Part shown: in pieces, positions 34,377-46,000 of the stretch
Position numbering within the stretch: the first letter of the stretch is position 1
How the letters are laid out: each line of letters starts with the position of its first letter
Assembly: GCF_029931775.1 (NCBI RefSeq)
Contig: NC_079318.1
Span: 33,804,159 to 33,868,158 of the forward strand
From: Euleptes europaea
Taxonomy: Eukaryota > Chordata > Lepidosauria > Squamata > Sphaerodactylidae
Direction: 5' to 3'
Length of the DNA stretch: 64,000 nucleotides
Notes under the pieces: model-generated
Seen by the model: only the letters and a program-made list of their open reading frames with translations
Databases searched by the model: none
Told to the model about the DNA's origin: nothing
Made by a program: the position numbers and the translations under genes

Positions 34377-35225
34377 AGAGTGCCGTTTGGGAGAAAAGAC
34401 AACCATGCTGATTCCTGTGAAGAGGATCGGTTAAAGCCTTTCAGTTTAATTTGGCACCGTGATGACTTCTAATGTCTTTACTACTTTTATTGCCTGCTTG
34501 GACTTTTGGATCATGGACTTGGGAGCATGTAGAACTCCTCCGTTCGCTTTTTTCTCCACTTAACCATGAAGTATTCAGACAAAGAACAGAGACTATACAG
34601 TTTTACTCACAAACATTTATTTGGCTTTTCAGTACTATTTTTTAAATTATGTGGCATGCAATTATTCTCCACAGCATCTGCCTTGATGGAGGAAGAAGAA
34701 ACTTTTGTGTAAATAATAGAAGCCTGTCGAGTATAACTGACCGAACTTCAATCAAAACGGTAATAGGTTATTGTGTTAAGAGTGCAAAAGGAATCAAAAG
34801 CTGAACCTGTCATGCAAAACTTCCACAGAAGTTCTTCATAGGGCATGTCAATATGGGAACTAGCACTGAGCTTCTTTTTTATTTTTAATCCTCAGCATTA
34901 ATATAATAGTACCATCAGTATTGTCGTGTGTTTACTAATTCTCATGAACTTTGAAGCCACCTTTAGAAGTAAAAAAAGTGATGTAGAGCATTTGTATCCC
35001 TTTCTTGTTGGCTTGCTTAACAAATAATCTACCAGGAAGTTGCACAAGCCCCAACTGAAATGATCGGGACAGGAGATCTTCCCGGAAGATTCTCCTCTGA
35101 AGCACTGGCCCATCACCTCAATTTCTTTAAACTTTATTTAAAACTAATTTAGTTGAATGTGGAAATCTTGCTGCTTATTGTGCTTTTTAGTCTACATGTT
35201 AAATAAATGTTTGGTCATAGTATAA
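34377..35225 (+). other. FEZ2: FEZ2 3' UTR with poly(A) signal
   Basis: Sequence after the stop codon is AT-rich and free of recognisable repeats. An AATAAA at 35202-35207 is the first canonical signal after the stop, so cleavage probably falls about 15-25 bases later. A MITE-like element begins about 80 bp further on, at 35305. Confidence 0.7.
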
Positions 35226-35304
35226 CATTTTATATGCTACAGTACGTTAATGAATACTTTTTACAGACTCATTGTCCTGCGGTTCATTTATATGCAGTAC
35301 TCTT

Positions 35305-35686
35305 AGGCCATTTATGCAGGGTCGGTTTTGCTGTTCGCTCAAAGCTGCTTTTTTAAATGCGACCTTTAAAATGATTATTCACAGTCCTGATGTAAGAGAA
35401 GTCAAACAAATTCCACCACCGCCCCACTTGCCTGCTCCTTTGTTTGCATGGTCATTAGCAATGGCTGTTTGCATAGCTAAGCCGCAGCTGTGATTCTGGG
35501 AAATGCTTCTGGGGATGCGGAGCAAATATAAAAGGTCGCGTTAAAGGGGCTCTTAAGAAATGTGAAGCAGGTGTGCACCGGCTTTGCAGTGACAGCTGGA
35601 ATGACGGTTCAGCGTGAAATTTTTTTTTAAATATGCGGGGCACTTCAGCCTGGAATGCGCTGCTAATTAGCAAGCATAAACGGCCT
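35305..35686. mobile_element. MITE-like element, TIR AGGCCATTTATGC
   Basis: The left end AGGCCATTTATGC pairs with the right end GCATAAACGGCCT (11 of 13 bases). The element is 382 bp with no coding capacity. I cannot define its target duplication convincingly, so the superfamily is open. Confidence 0.55.
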
Positions 35687-37149
35687 TCCCCTTAGTGTTC
35701 TCCACCTGGGAACAGGCTTGTTGTTGCTAAGGCTGAGCAACAGCCACAGGGCTACCAGATAGTGGGGCTTCCTTACATTTTCCCTGCCCCAGTCATGTAG
35801 TAGCCATCCCTGTCCACATGGAGGGGTACTTTATTTTAACCCATGATTGACAGAGTGCTATACCTATATCTGGAGGTCAGTTAGCAATTTTTAAAAAAAT
35901 CAAAAGCCAGCCCCCCATGGTGTGGGGAGGCTGAGGCAGCAAAAAAATAGTGCCAAAGTGGACGTTTATTCCTGCATAGAAGCTACCGGACCTTGCTGTG
36001 ATGGTTCTCAAAATATTGCAGCAAAGCAGGTTTAGGAAAGATCACAGAAAAGATACGAAAACCCATTTGGCAGGTGGGGAACTTTCCAACAGCATTCATC
36101 TCAAGGCAAACAAGCTGCCTGTCTTCTGCTACTGATGGAATCTCAAAATTGTTTCATTTGTTATAAAATTGATTTCACGCCCCATAGATGAATGAAAAAT
36201 CCTTGGAACTTGAAAACCTGGAAGAGATTGACACTTGTAGTGATCAGAATAGGAGAAACGGGTAGATTTTGCTCCAAACCATTCTCCCATTATTATTTTC
36301 CTACCCAGAGGGCTGGGTGAAGTGGTAGATTAGGAGGCGAGAGCATTGGAACATCTACTAGGAGCTTATTGTCTTCCAGATAATCCTCCAGGGGACAGTA
36401 TTTTTATCCTAACAGAACGTGACAGCCAAGGCATAAATACATTTCCATGGAGGAATCAGATCAGCGCTGCCAGGAGGTCACTCACGGACTGCATAGCAAG
36501 TCATGTTCTCTCTGCTCTCCATCTTTTTAGAAACGGATATATTGGCAACATTCATGTATATCCATTGATGTAGCTGCTTCAGTAGAACCATGTGAAAAAC
36601 GAAAACTATTAATAAGTGGAATCTTGTCTAGCATATCATTGGAAGAACATTTTTACTTTGTACAAATTAAATTAATGAAATCTTCAACAGTGTTAACAAA
36701 AATCTTGTTTTTCAAAGATTCTAAAAGTGGTAGGAAGAAAGCGCCTTGTTAGCTGAGCAGATCTCCCAAGTAAATGCCAGGTAAATCATCAAGCCTCGGT
36801 AAATCATCAAGGAAAGACAATTAACACTACCCAGGAGTGGGTGAAAACTTACCCTTTTTCCTGGAAGCAGAATATTTCCAAGGATTCCATTGACAGAGAT
36901 TTATAAAATTAGGCACAGGGTGGAGAGAGCTGACAAACAGACATTTTTCTCCCTGTCTCAAAATTACTGGAACTTGAGGGCAACCAGTGAAGCTAATGGG
37001 CAGTAGTTTAAGGATGGACAAAAGGAAATACTTCTTTACACAATAAAGGCTCTTCTTATGTTCGTATGATTCTTCAGTATCCAGACAAAGTGACAGAACA
37101 TCAACCTCTGCAAACTGGAATGTTCTTATAGAGCTTTCTTATAAACATG
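35687..37149. other. Intergenic, nothing recognised
   Basis: Downstream of FEZ2, with no gene or repeat that I can support. Confidence 0.35.
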
Positions 37150-38150
37150 TTCAATCTCCGATGGGCATATTTACACCCACCAATGAATTTACAAATTATT
37201 TGGATGAAGGAATAGAGGGGAGGCTTATTAAATTCGCAGACGATACTAAATTGGGAGGGGTAGGAAATACAGTAGAAGACAGAGCCAGGATACAGGGTGA
37301 TCTTGACAGGCTGGAGAATTGGGCTAAAATTAATAAAATGCATTTCAACAGAGGTAAATGTAAAGTTCTGCATTTAGGTAGGAAAAATCAAATGCGTAAT
37401 TATAGGATTGGGGAGACTTGTCTTAGCATAGTGTGTGCGAAAAGGATCTTGGGGTCTTAAGCACTGAACATGAGCCAGCAGTGTGATGCAGTAGCTAAAA
37501 AGGCAAATGTGATCTTGGGCTGTATCAACTGAAGTATGGTGTCCAGATTACGCAAAGTGATGGTATCGCTCTGCTCTGGTTAGACCTCACCTAGAGTATT
37601 GTGTTCAGTTTTGGGCACCGCAATTTAGGAAGGATGTAGACAAGCTGGAACGTGTCCAGAGAAGGGCAACAAAGATGGTGAGGGGTCTGGAGACCAAGTC
37701 CTGTGAGCTAGGTATGTTTAGCCTGAAGAGGGAAAGACTGAGAGGTGATACGATAACCATCAAGTACTTGAAGGGCCGTCACATAGAAGATAGTGCCGAG
37801 TTGTTTTCTGTTGCCCCAGAAAGTCAGACTGGAACCAACGGGTCAAAATTAAATCAAAAGAGTTTCATTCTAGACATTAGGAATAATTTTCTAACAGAGC
37901 GGTTCCTCAGTGGAACAGGCTTCCTCAGGAGGTGGTAAGCTGTCCTTCCCTGGAGGTTTTTAAGCAGAGTTTAGATGGCCATCTGTCAGCAATGCTGATT
38001 CTATGATCTTAGGCAGATCATGAGAGGAAGGGCATCTGGGCATGGAGTAGCGGTCGCTGGGGATGTGGGGGGGAGGTGTGAATTTTCTGCATTGTACAGG
38101 GGGTTGGACTAGATGACCCTGGTGGTCCCTTCCAACTCTATGATTCTATT
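37150..38150 (+). mobile_element. CR1 LINE, 3' third of ORF2 and tail
   Basis: Translated pieces match the CR1 reverse-transcriptase C-terminus: IEGRLIKFADDTKLGGVGNT, DLDRLENWAKINKMHFNRGK and [30 protein letters not shown]-like and [12 protein letters not shown]-like segments follow, and the element ends in CCTTCCAACTCTATGATTCT. It is 5'-truncated and frame-shifted, so dead. It is the longest CR1 copy in the window. Confidence 0.92.
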
Positions 38151-39500
38151 AATCACAAGCTAATTTGCTATATCACAAGGTTCCAGAGGCCTTTTCCAGC
38201 CAATAACTCAAGGAGGCTGATATTTCAAGGATCAGATCAGCAATATCTGGTTTTTCTAGCGGTCCCCCATCTCACCCTGGTTAACTCTAATAAATCCACT
38301 ACCACCAGTACTGGGATCGGGAATGGTGCCAGGTTGGTCCATGGCAGACTGGCCCTTGAAATCTTAAAGGGACATTATTTTCGATGGGTAGAAGACCCAG
38401 AGGCCAGGTAATAGAATCATAGAAAATAGTGACCCTTTCAAATTTAATGAGCTGATGTGTTCAGACCAGCTGGGAGCATTAGAAACTAATGGGTGGTAGA
38501 CTTGGCCTGAATCTGGAGGCCAGGTCTGCCACCATACATAGAAACTAAAACCCAATGTGCCATGGACCATCTGGGGGCCAAGGCACGCTTTCTCTCCTTC
38601 CTTCCTTGCTCCCTATTCCTGCTTTTTTGGGGAGGGGGGTCAATCAAATTTATCATTTTAATATCCTTCAGAAAGGGCAAGATATCCATTTTCACTAAAT
38701 TAGGAGTATTGTACCAATAAAGGGGAAATAGTTCCCAACACAACTTTTGGGACATAATATTCCTGACATTTAATGAAAATGATAAGCATACTCTTCCCCG
38801 CTTTCCAATAAGGCATTAGAATGATCAATGTTTGGACTGCGCACCCCTATGACACCATGTTACCAACCTTGCCCATACAACCTTCACCCATTGGACATTT
38901 ATCAGGTGAAGCCTGGGTGCAGCCACACCACAGCAGCTCCCATGTGAGTATTTGTAACCTACGTACTGGTCAATTTAATCAGCGACAGGCTGAAATTAAC
39001 TGTCTCAATAAAGCTATCATGGCTTTGGAGATCCTCATCATGGCTGAACACAGTAGCTGCCAAGGAAGTCTCATATTATTTACTTCTGAGCAGGAAATTC
39101 TGACCATTCCTGTGGGTATGCCAATCTCACCACAGTAATGCATATCTTTGTACGCTCCAGATCAGTTTACCACAGCTTGCGCTCTAATTTCATGACAGTC
39201 GGAAATAGCAGCTAGTTCAGAAAGTAGGTGCCTATGTACTTAGCAACAGTTTGTGATGTACACCTGAGATCGGTGAGAGAGATGGTAAGAACTTTTACAC
39301 CCCTCTGACTTCAGCAGGATTTAAGCAAATGATTTATAAACTCCAACTGAAATCAACGAGCCTAAGACCATATCTTAACATGTGACACAAATCAGTCACA
39401 ATACGGCCACATTTAAGCACTTGTAATTCTCATCATGTTCAGTTCTGGTGGTGGTTGGTTGTTTCAACACCTAATGGGTTTTTTTTTGTGTGTGTGTGTG
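38151..39500. other. Intergenic, unassigned
   Basis: Contains an open frame of about 105 codons (38821-39138, plus) with no recognised similarity. No repeat family identified. Confidence 0.3.
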
Positions 39501-39512
39501 TAATCTTATCAA

Positions 39513-39751
39513 ACCCTGACCTGGATGGCCCAGGCTAGCCTGATCTCGTCAGATCTCAGAAGCTAAGCAGGGTCCGCCCTGGTTAGTATTTCACTGGGAG
39601 ACCACCAAGGAAAACCAGCGTTGCTGTGCAGAGGAAGGCACTGGCAAACCACCTCTGTTAGTCTCTTGCCATGAAAACCCCAAAAGGGGTCGCCATAAGT
39701 TGGCTGCCACTTGACGGTACTTTACACACACTCACACACACACACACACAC
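39513..39751 (+). mobile_element. 5S-rRNA-headed SINE, full length, perfect 11-bp TSD
   Basis: The 5S-like head CTCGTCAGATCTCAGAAGCT and TAAGCAGGGTCCGCCCTGG, then the body, then CGCCATAAGTTGGCTGCC with ACTTGACGGTACTTTACACA and a (CA)n end. Identical 11-bp flanks AATCTTATCAA lie at 39502-39512 and 39752-39762. This is the best-preserved copy here. Confidence 0.93.
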
Positions 39752-39787
39752 AATCTTATCAATGTTTTTTATATTCTAAATTGCTTT

Positions 39788-39890
39788 AACAGCACAGATT
39801 CAAGTCTAGTAACACCCTAGAAACCAACAAGAGTTTCACGGAATAAGCTTTCAAGAGTCAAAGCGCCTTCTGTCAACACCAGTAGAGAAG
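39788..39890 (-). mobile_element. Penelope-like remnant
   Basis: CAAGTCTAGTAACACCCTAG, ACCAACAAGAGTTTCACGG and AAGCTTTCAAGAGTCAAAGC match the reversed right half of the element at 15680-15872. Confidence 0.5.
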
Positions 39891-39961
39891 AAATGGAGAT
39901 TTCTGAGTCCTTTTATTCTAAGAAGGTGGGAGTGGTGGTGTAAAGAGTGCTTGTAAAGGAT

Positions 39962-40370
39962 AGAATCATAGAAACATAGAGTTGGAAGGGACCTCCAGGA
40001 TCATCTAGTCCAACCCCCTGCACAATGCAGGAAATTCACAACTACCTCCCCACACACACACACACACACACACACATAGTGACTCCTGCTCCATGCCCAG
40101 AAGATGGCAAAAAAAAAAAAAAAAACATCCAGGATCCCTGGCCAATCTGGCCTGGAGGAAAATTGCTTCCTGACCCCAAAGTGGTGATCAGCATTACCCT
40201 GTGCACGTGAGAAAGGACCACAAGAGCCAAGCACTGATGCAACCCTTCCTGTCCTCCCTCTCATGATCTGCCTAAGCTCACAAAATCAGCATTACTTTCA
40301 GATGGCCATCTAGCCTCTGCTTAAAAAACCTCCAAAGTAGGAGAGCCCACCACCTCTAGAGGATGCAAAG
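39962..40370 (-). mobile_element. CR1 LINE 3' end
   Basis: GAGTTGGAAGGGACCTCCAG, GGATCATCTAGTCCAACCCC and further CR1 3' UTR sequence in reverse orientation. A (CA)n expansion at 40052-40076 and an A19 run near 40109 lie inside it. Confidence 0.85.
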
Positions 40371-40895
40371 GTACAATGCATATTTTAACCAGCTTGATTA
40401 GAGCAGAGGGGAAATACTTGGAGGGGGGGCATTTTCCCTACATAACATCTAGTGGTGACTGAATGTCTCATGTTAAACGACCTTTCTGGAAACTGGCCTG
40501 AACTGCTGGTGCCGCCATTCCAGAAGGCAGGAACGTACGCTCATTATAAAGCAGGTGAACAAATGAAGCCAAGTGTGAATCATATCGGAGAAAGGCCGAC
40601 TGAAAAGTAACCAAGGAGAAAAGGCAGTTCGCTGACAGGTTCTGATTGCTAGGAGAATGGAGAAACTGGATGGTGGGAGAGGCCAAACAGGTGACTGTCC
40701 TGGGAGATGGTAAAATGGACAACTGTTAGCTAGAACTGGATAGAAAAGCTAACAGAAAGCAAGGCTCAAACAGCTGTTTTATTTAAAGTAGTTAAAACAA
40801 TGACTTTACTAAAACTCTTAACAATGAGCAGAAGGAAAAAGTGCTAGAAATATTTTCAATTTACTTCTGCCTTTGAAGGAAGACAGACAGTACTG
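40371..40895. other. Intergenic, nothing recognised
   Basis: No repeat family or gene seen. Confidence 0.3.
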
Positions 40896-41216
40896 GGGAG
40901 CCAGCATGGTGTAGTGGTTAAGAACGGTGGTTTGGAGTGGTGGAGTCTGATCTGGAGAACCGGGTTTGATTCCCCTCTCCTCCACGAGCGGCGGAGGCTA
41001 ATCTGGTGAACTGGATTTGTTTCCCCACTCCTCCACACAAAGCCAGCTGGATGACCTTGGGCAAGTTACAGCTCTCTTAGAGCTCTCTCAGCCCCACCTA
41101 CCTCACAGGGTGTCTGTTGTGGAGAGGGGAAGGGAAGGTGATTGTAAGCCGGCTTGAGTCTCTCTTAAGTGGTAGAGAAAGTCGGCATATAAAAAACCAA
41201 CTCTTCTTCTTGTTTC
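40896..41216 (+). mobile_element. tRNA-headed SINE with duplicated internal segment
   Basis: GGAGCCAGCATGGTGTAGTG head and (CTT)n tail as at 13643. The box-B region is repeated (GAACCGGGTTTGATTCCCC and GAACTGGATTTGTTTCCCC), making it about 60 bp longer than the sister copy. Confidence 0.85.
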
Positions 41217-41542
41217 TACAGCCATACAGCATTCTTCATAGGCTTGCATAAGTTTTATGAATGGAAAACTGCTGCTTCTGTAATTTTCATTTTCAGTAAC
41301 GCTACTGAAAACATTTAAACATAACCACATGATGGCAGCATCCACTTCCAGTTACCTTGTACAGTCTGTTTTAGGCACAGGAAAATGCTGCTCATGCACA
41401 GGTGAACCAGACAAATTTGCCTAGAAAATAGTTTTTGTTCTTTCTCAATTAATGTACTGGTTCACCCTACAAACACAAACAACCTAGATGATTCTCTTTA
41501 CACAGTCTGTATGAATCCATGCTATTTTTTTGGACTAAATAA

Positions 41543-41763
41543 TGTGTGTAAAGTGCAGTCAAGTCGCAGCTGACTTATGGCGACCCCATTTTTTGGGATT
41601 TTCATGGCAAGAGACTAACAGAGGTGGTTTACCAGTGCCTTCCTCTGCACAGCAACCCTGGACTTCCTTGGTGGTCTCCCATCCCAATACTAACCAGGGA
41701 TGACCCTGCTTAGCTTCTGAGATCTGATGAGATCAGGCTAGCCTGGGCCATCCAGGTCAGGGC
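41543..41763 (-). mobile_element. 5S-rRNA-headed SINE
   Basis: Near full-length reverse copy: the tail GTGTGTAAAGTGCAGTCAAG is at its left and the 5S-like head GCTTCTGAGATCTGATGAGA at its right. Confidence 0.9.
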
Positions 41764-41784
41764 AAGTCCCTACTAATATAGAAC

Positions 41785-41942
41785 CTTTTTTTGCCAACAA
41801 GTTACATCTGACATATGGCCAACACGGAGGAGCTTTCAAGGCAAGAGAAGTTCAGAGGTGGTTTGCCATTGCCTGCCTCCACAGCACAACCCTGATATTC
41901 CTTGGTGGTTTCCCATCCAGTAATTAACCAGGGCCAACTATA
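41785..41942 (-). mobile_element. 5S SINE, older headless copy
   Basis: AGAGGTGGTTTGCCATTGCC and CCTTGGTGGTTTCCCATCCA belong to the SINE body. The 5S head and the end of the tail are lost. It lies directly beside the younger copy in the same orientation. Confidence 0.65.
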
Positions 41943-42409
41943 TAGACCATTAACAGAATATACTTTATATCTTTATTGTTTAAGACTTTGAAGCACTATG
42001 CTTCTGCCATTTCGGTAAGTTCTGCTTCTCAGTGACCAAAAGAGCATTTAATAGGAAAGATATGCCACAGAAGCTGGTTATCAGTGTTGAGATGATGAAG
42101 AACAACCAGGAAAGGGAAAGGTCAGTGGATTACTTTGCACTTCAATGGTACTATTACTTTGTGTACAGTGGAGGCCCTTAGGGAGAACCTGGCTATATGT
42201 GGTGTGAAGCAGATTTCTCTGCTCTAGCATCAGAGTGGTCTTCCACTTACTCAGAACCAGTGTGGACTGGTGATATGAACAAAGCAGAGCTGTCTATACA
42301 GGATTAAAATATGCATTCAGTATCAGAGCAGTTTCTATGGCTTGGTTTCATTCCACAGACAGAGTAGGTAGGTGGAAATAAAAGGCTTGTAAATGCCATG
42401 TTTACAGTG

Positions 42410-42892
42410 CATTCCTGAAGGGGAGGCTGAATGGTCTTAGGAGGTGGCATGACCCCTACAACGGTATCTGTGCCACTTGCACTGTGCAAACAGGCACTGA
42501 TGCCAGCACAGTGCCTCTTACGTCGGTCTCCCTGGACTGCAGTGGCAGCATGGCCCTCGGATGCTGCCATGGCCTCCCGCTGGCATTTTCCCAGCTCAAG
42601 TCCCCGTGCCAATGTCCCGGGAGACATTCCTAGGGTGTTCTGGGGGGCGGAGCTGCTATTAGGCAGCTTCCTTACCCCTTTTGGTCTGGGAATGCTCCCT
42701 AACGTAACGGCGTTGCCACACCACCTTTTTGGTGGTGCAACATCGCTATTTGCAATGGAGACTTTCCCCCCATTTTCGGGGTTTTAAAAATAAAAAAAGC
42801 TTTCCCCCCCCCCCCCATGCAGCAGCCGCGAAACCTTATTGGAGGCCACGGCCACACCGTTCCCCGGCTGGCCACTGCGGCTTTCAGGAATG
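42410..42892. mobile_element. Candidate MITE, TIR CATTCCTGAA
   Basis: CATTCCTGAA at the left and TTCAGGAATG at the right form 10-bp inverted termini around a CpG-rich interior of about 480 bp with no recognisable protein. The target duplication is not clear. Confidence 0.45.
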
Positions 42893-43089
42893 GGCTGTTG
42901 ATCTTAAAGGACTTAGATTAATATTCTTGTGGAGTTAACTATTTTTTATCTTTTACTGATGTACATACGAGGTTTGCCCCATCTTAGGGCCCTTATCTGC
43001 AGCCACCCCATTGTTTACTGAGTAAAAAGAGGGCCAGGTATTCTGATACCAGGCCCAAGTTCAGAGTATGGGCACTGTGGCCAGCACAG

Positions 43090-46000
43090 ACTATTGATGA
43101 CAGGACTGAATGAAGTGGAGCTGCTATCTTTATTCATCTGCGTGGCTTCTATGCAGTCCCACATTGGGACTGCGCAGGCGCAGGCCAGCCATGGATAAGA
43201 TTTGTCAGCTTCTAGCAAAATCTAAAAGAGAGTGCTCCCCCTCCCCTTGGGGCATGCAATCTCCCTGCCCACGGTCACATGACCCAAGAGGGAGGGAGCA
43301 CTCTTCCCTCCAGTTCTCTTTCTGCCGCCACGGAGAGAGAACGTGTCAGCACCTTCCTCTAGCCATGGAGCCCAAAAAAGCTCCACTTTTCAAGAAATGT
43401 AGTGTGTGTGGTACTAAGGTGGCGAAGAATGATTCCCACACTGAATGCCTCCTTTGTCTGGGGGAAGGCCACATTCCGGCAACTTGTAAAAGTTGCTCCA
43501 AATTCACCAACAAGGCCTTGAGGGTTCGGTCGACTCGATTACTTTCTCATCTTTACAAAGAGTCGCTTCGCCCACAAGGTTGTTCTGCTGAACTGGGTGC
43601 TTCGACCGGTAAGTCCCAACTCGATGTGGGATCCACTACAAAAAAGTCCAAAAAAGTTGGCCCTTCTAAGAAGCCTTCCTCCGTCGTTATTCAGCCAGCA
43701 AAGTTTATTGCTCCAGTTTTGCAAGATGGCCGCGGCTGCGGCTCATCGCACCATGCCTCCCACTCCAAATCACCTTGGCGTCGATCACCTTCAAGGTCAC
43801 CGAAGTCCCTTTGATGCTGATCGCCTTCGACATCCCCTCGACACCGATCCCAAGCCAAGTCGCCTCGCTCGCCTCGTCCGTCTGAGTCACGAGCTCCCGA
43901 CGAAGCTGCACAGCAGCCCATTACCATCAAGGATTCACCTCCTCATTCCCTGGCTACCCCCTCGGTTCCGTGTCCGAGCAGGGCCCAGGAAGATTCGGCT
44001 GAGTTCAAACAGAACTTCCTTCACCTCTATAAAGATGTGCCTCCGGTGCTTAACAAGTCCCCACAGCCTGATGATAAAAGGCCTCAGGCAGAACCTACAG
44101 AGCTCCAGGTCGGTGCCTATCAACCACCCCCTTCTGTGAGTGCTCATCAAGACTCCCAACGTTCGGTTGAAAGGAACCAAGCGGACTCTCCGAAGGGTTC
44201 GTCCCATCTTGAGCCCGGCCAACGGCCTCAGCATTGATCGACTTCTCAGCACCAGTCTCGATCCCCGGCTTCCTCCAGATGTACCCAGCGTCGGTCGAAC
44301 TCGTGCCATCGCCGATCTACCCGTCGTAGTCGATCTTCTTCTCAAAGTCGATCTTCTCGACGTCGAGCCGATCGTCGGAGTCAATCCGCTTCCTGCAGAC
44401 GCCGGTCATCTTCTCGTCAGAGTCGATCCCATCATCGGAGTCGATCCCGTCGTCGGAGCCGTTCGTCCCATCGGAGCCGTTCGTCCCGTCAGAGCCATTC
44501 GTCCCGTTGGAGCCGTCAGGGCTGATCCAGTCGTCGGCGCCGATCCATTTCTCGCCGCTCCCACTCTCATCGGTCTTCATCTAGACAGTCTTCTTCCAGA
44601 CATAGCCGTTCATCCCGCTCACGTACCCCAGCCGTTCAACAACACCAGTCATCATCTAAACTGTCAGTTACCGGACATTGTCGTTCACTTCATCCACTTG
44701 GTACAGATGTTCAACCTCGACGTTCTTCATCCAAACAGCCAAACACCGGACATAGCCGTTCACTTCGTTCACGCAGTCTGATCAGTCAGAGGCGCCACTA
44801 CTCCTCTAGGAGCCGGTCTCCCTCTCGTCAGCATCGAGAGGTTTCTCGACGCCGATATCCTACTCCTTCCGTCTAGTCGGGCTCTTCGGTCGACCGTCGT
44901 CATCGTCACCAACGCTCCCTGTCACGCTCGCCTTCTGGAGGCTCTTGTCGGCATCGACACACGCCGTCTCGTCGTCCTGATGATCTTTCTAAGGATTCCG
45001 TTCGTCCAAGGCAAGAGTCGCTTCCCAAGCCTCCCCTCTCCAGGTCTCCTTCTATGTCAAGGGACACTGATCCATCCGAATATGACGCCTCCTACTCCCC
45101 TGATGAGGATGAGGAATCCCGCACTTCAGCTCCCTCACCCAAGGACACTGTTGGGGACTCTAAGCCGCTCTCTCCTATTGGAGATGTCCATTTATATGCG
45201 GAGCAGCTCATTCACATGGCGAAAGCTCTCAAAATTGAGTTTAAGCCGGAGGACTCCAGCCCTATAGATGATATTATGGATATCCTCCATAACCCTGATG
45301 TAGGCCCCGTGGCCCTTCCTATGATAAAGAGCATTCTGGAAATGATCCTTAACAACTGGGCTAAGTCTGCTTTGGTCCCCTCTTCCACCAAACAAGTAGA
45401 GAATCTTTACAAGATTCGCAGGGAAGGTGGAGAATTTCTTTACCAGCATCCCCCTCCTAATTCAGTAATAGTGGAGGCTTTGCCTGGTAAATATAGGTCT
45501 GGAGCACACTCCTCCCCACAGGATAAGGAAGGCTGTAAACTAGATACCCTTGCCAGAAAAATTTACACTTCCACTGCGGTGGGTCTCTGCATTTCCAATT
45601 TCCTTGCCATCATGGCCAGGTATCAATACTCCCTCTGGGGTCGTATATCCCCTCAAATCTCCATCCTTCCCGACGATCAACATCCCTTGGCAGTAGCCAT
45701 TCAGTCCGAAGGCATGTTCCTCGCAAGGCAACAGCTTACAGCTGCACACCATGTGGCGGATTCCTCTAATAAAGCCATTGCCTCTGCCATTGTCATTCGC
45801 CGGCATGCCTGGCTGCGCCAGTCTGCTCTCCCCTATGACACTCGAGCCCGTATTGAGGACCTTCCTTTTGAAGGGACATCCTTGCTCAGCGACCAAACTG
45901 ACACTTTCCTGGATCGCCTGAAAAAGAACAAAACAAATGCCAAATCCTTAGGGATTGCTCCCCAAGCCCCCGATTTTAAGCGGAGTTATTTTGGCCGTCA

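Noticed and set aside
38821-39138. Open frame of 105 codons in intergenic DNA
   Set aside because: No recognised domain and nothing nearby to support a gene; left as unassigned.
39513-39640. Possible 5S rRNA gene
   Set aside because: Only the internal part resembles 5S rRNA; it is joined to a SINE body with a BovB-like tail and a target duplication, so it is a SINE.
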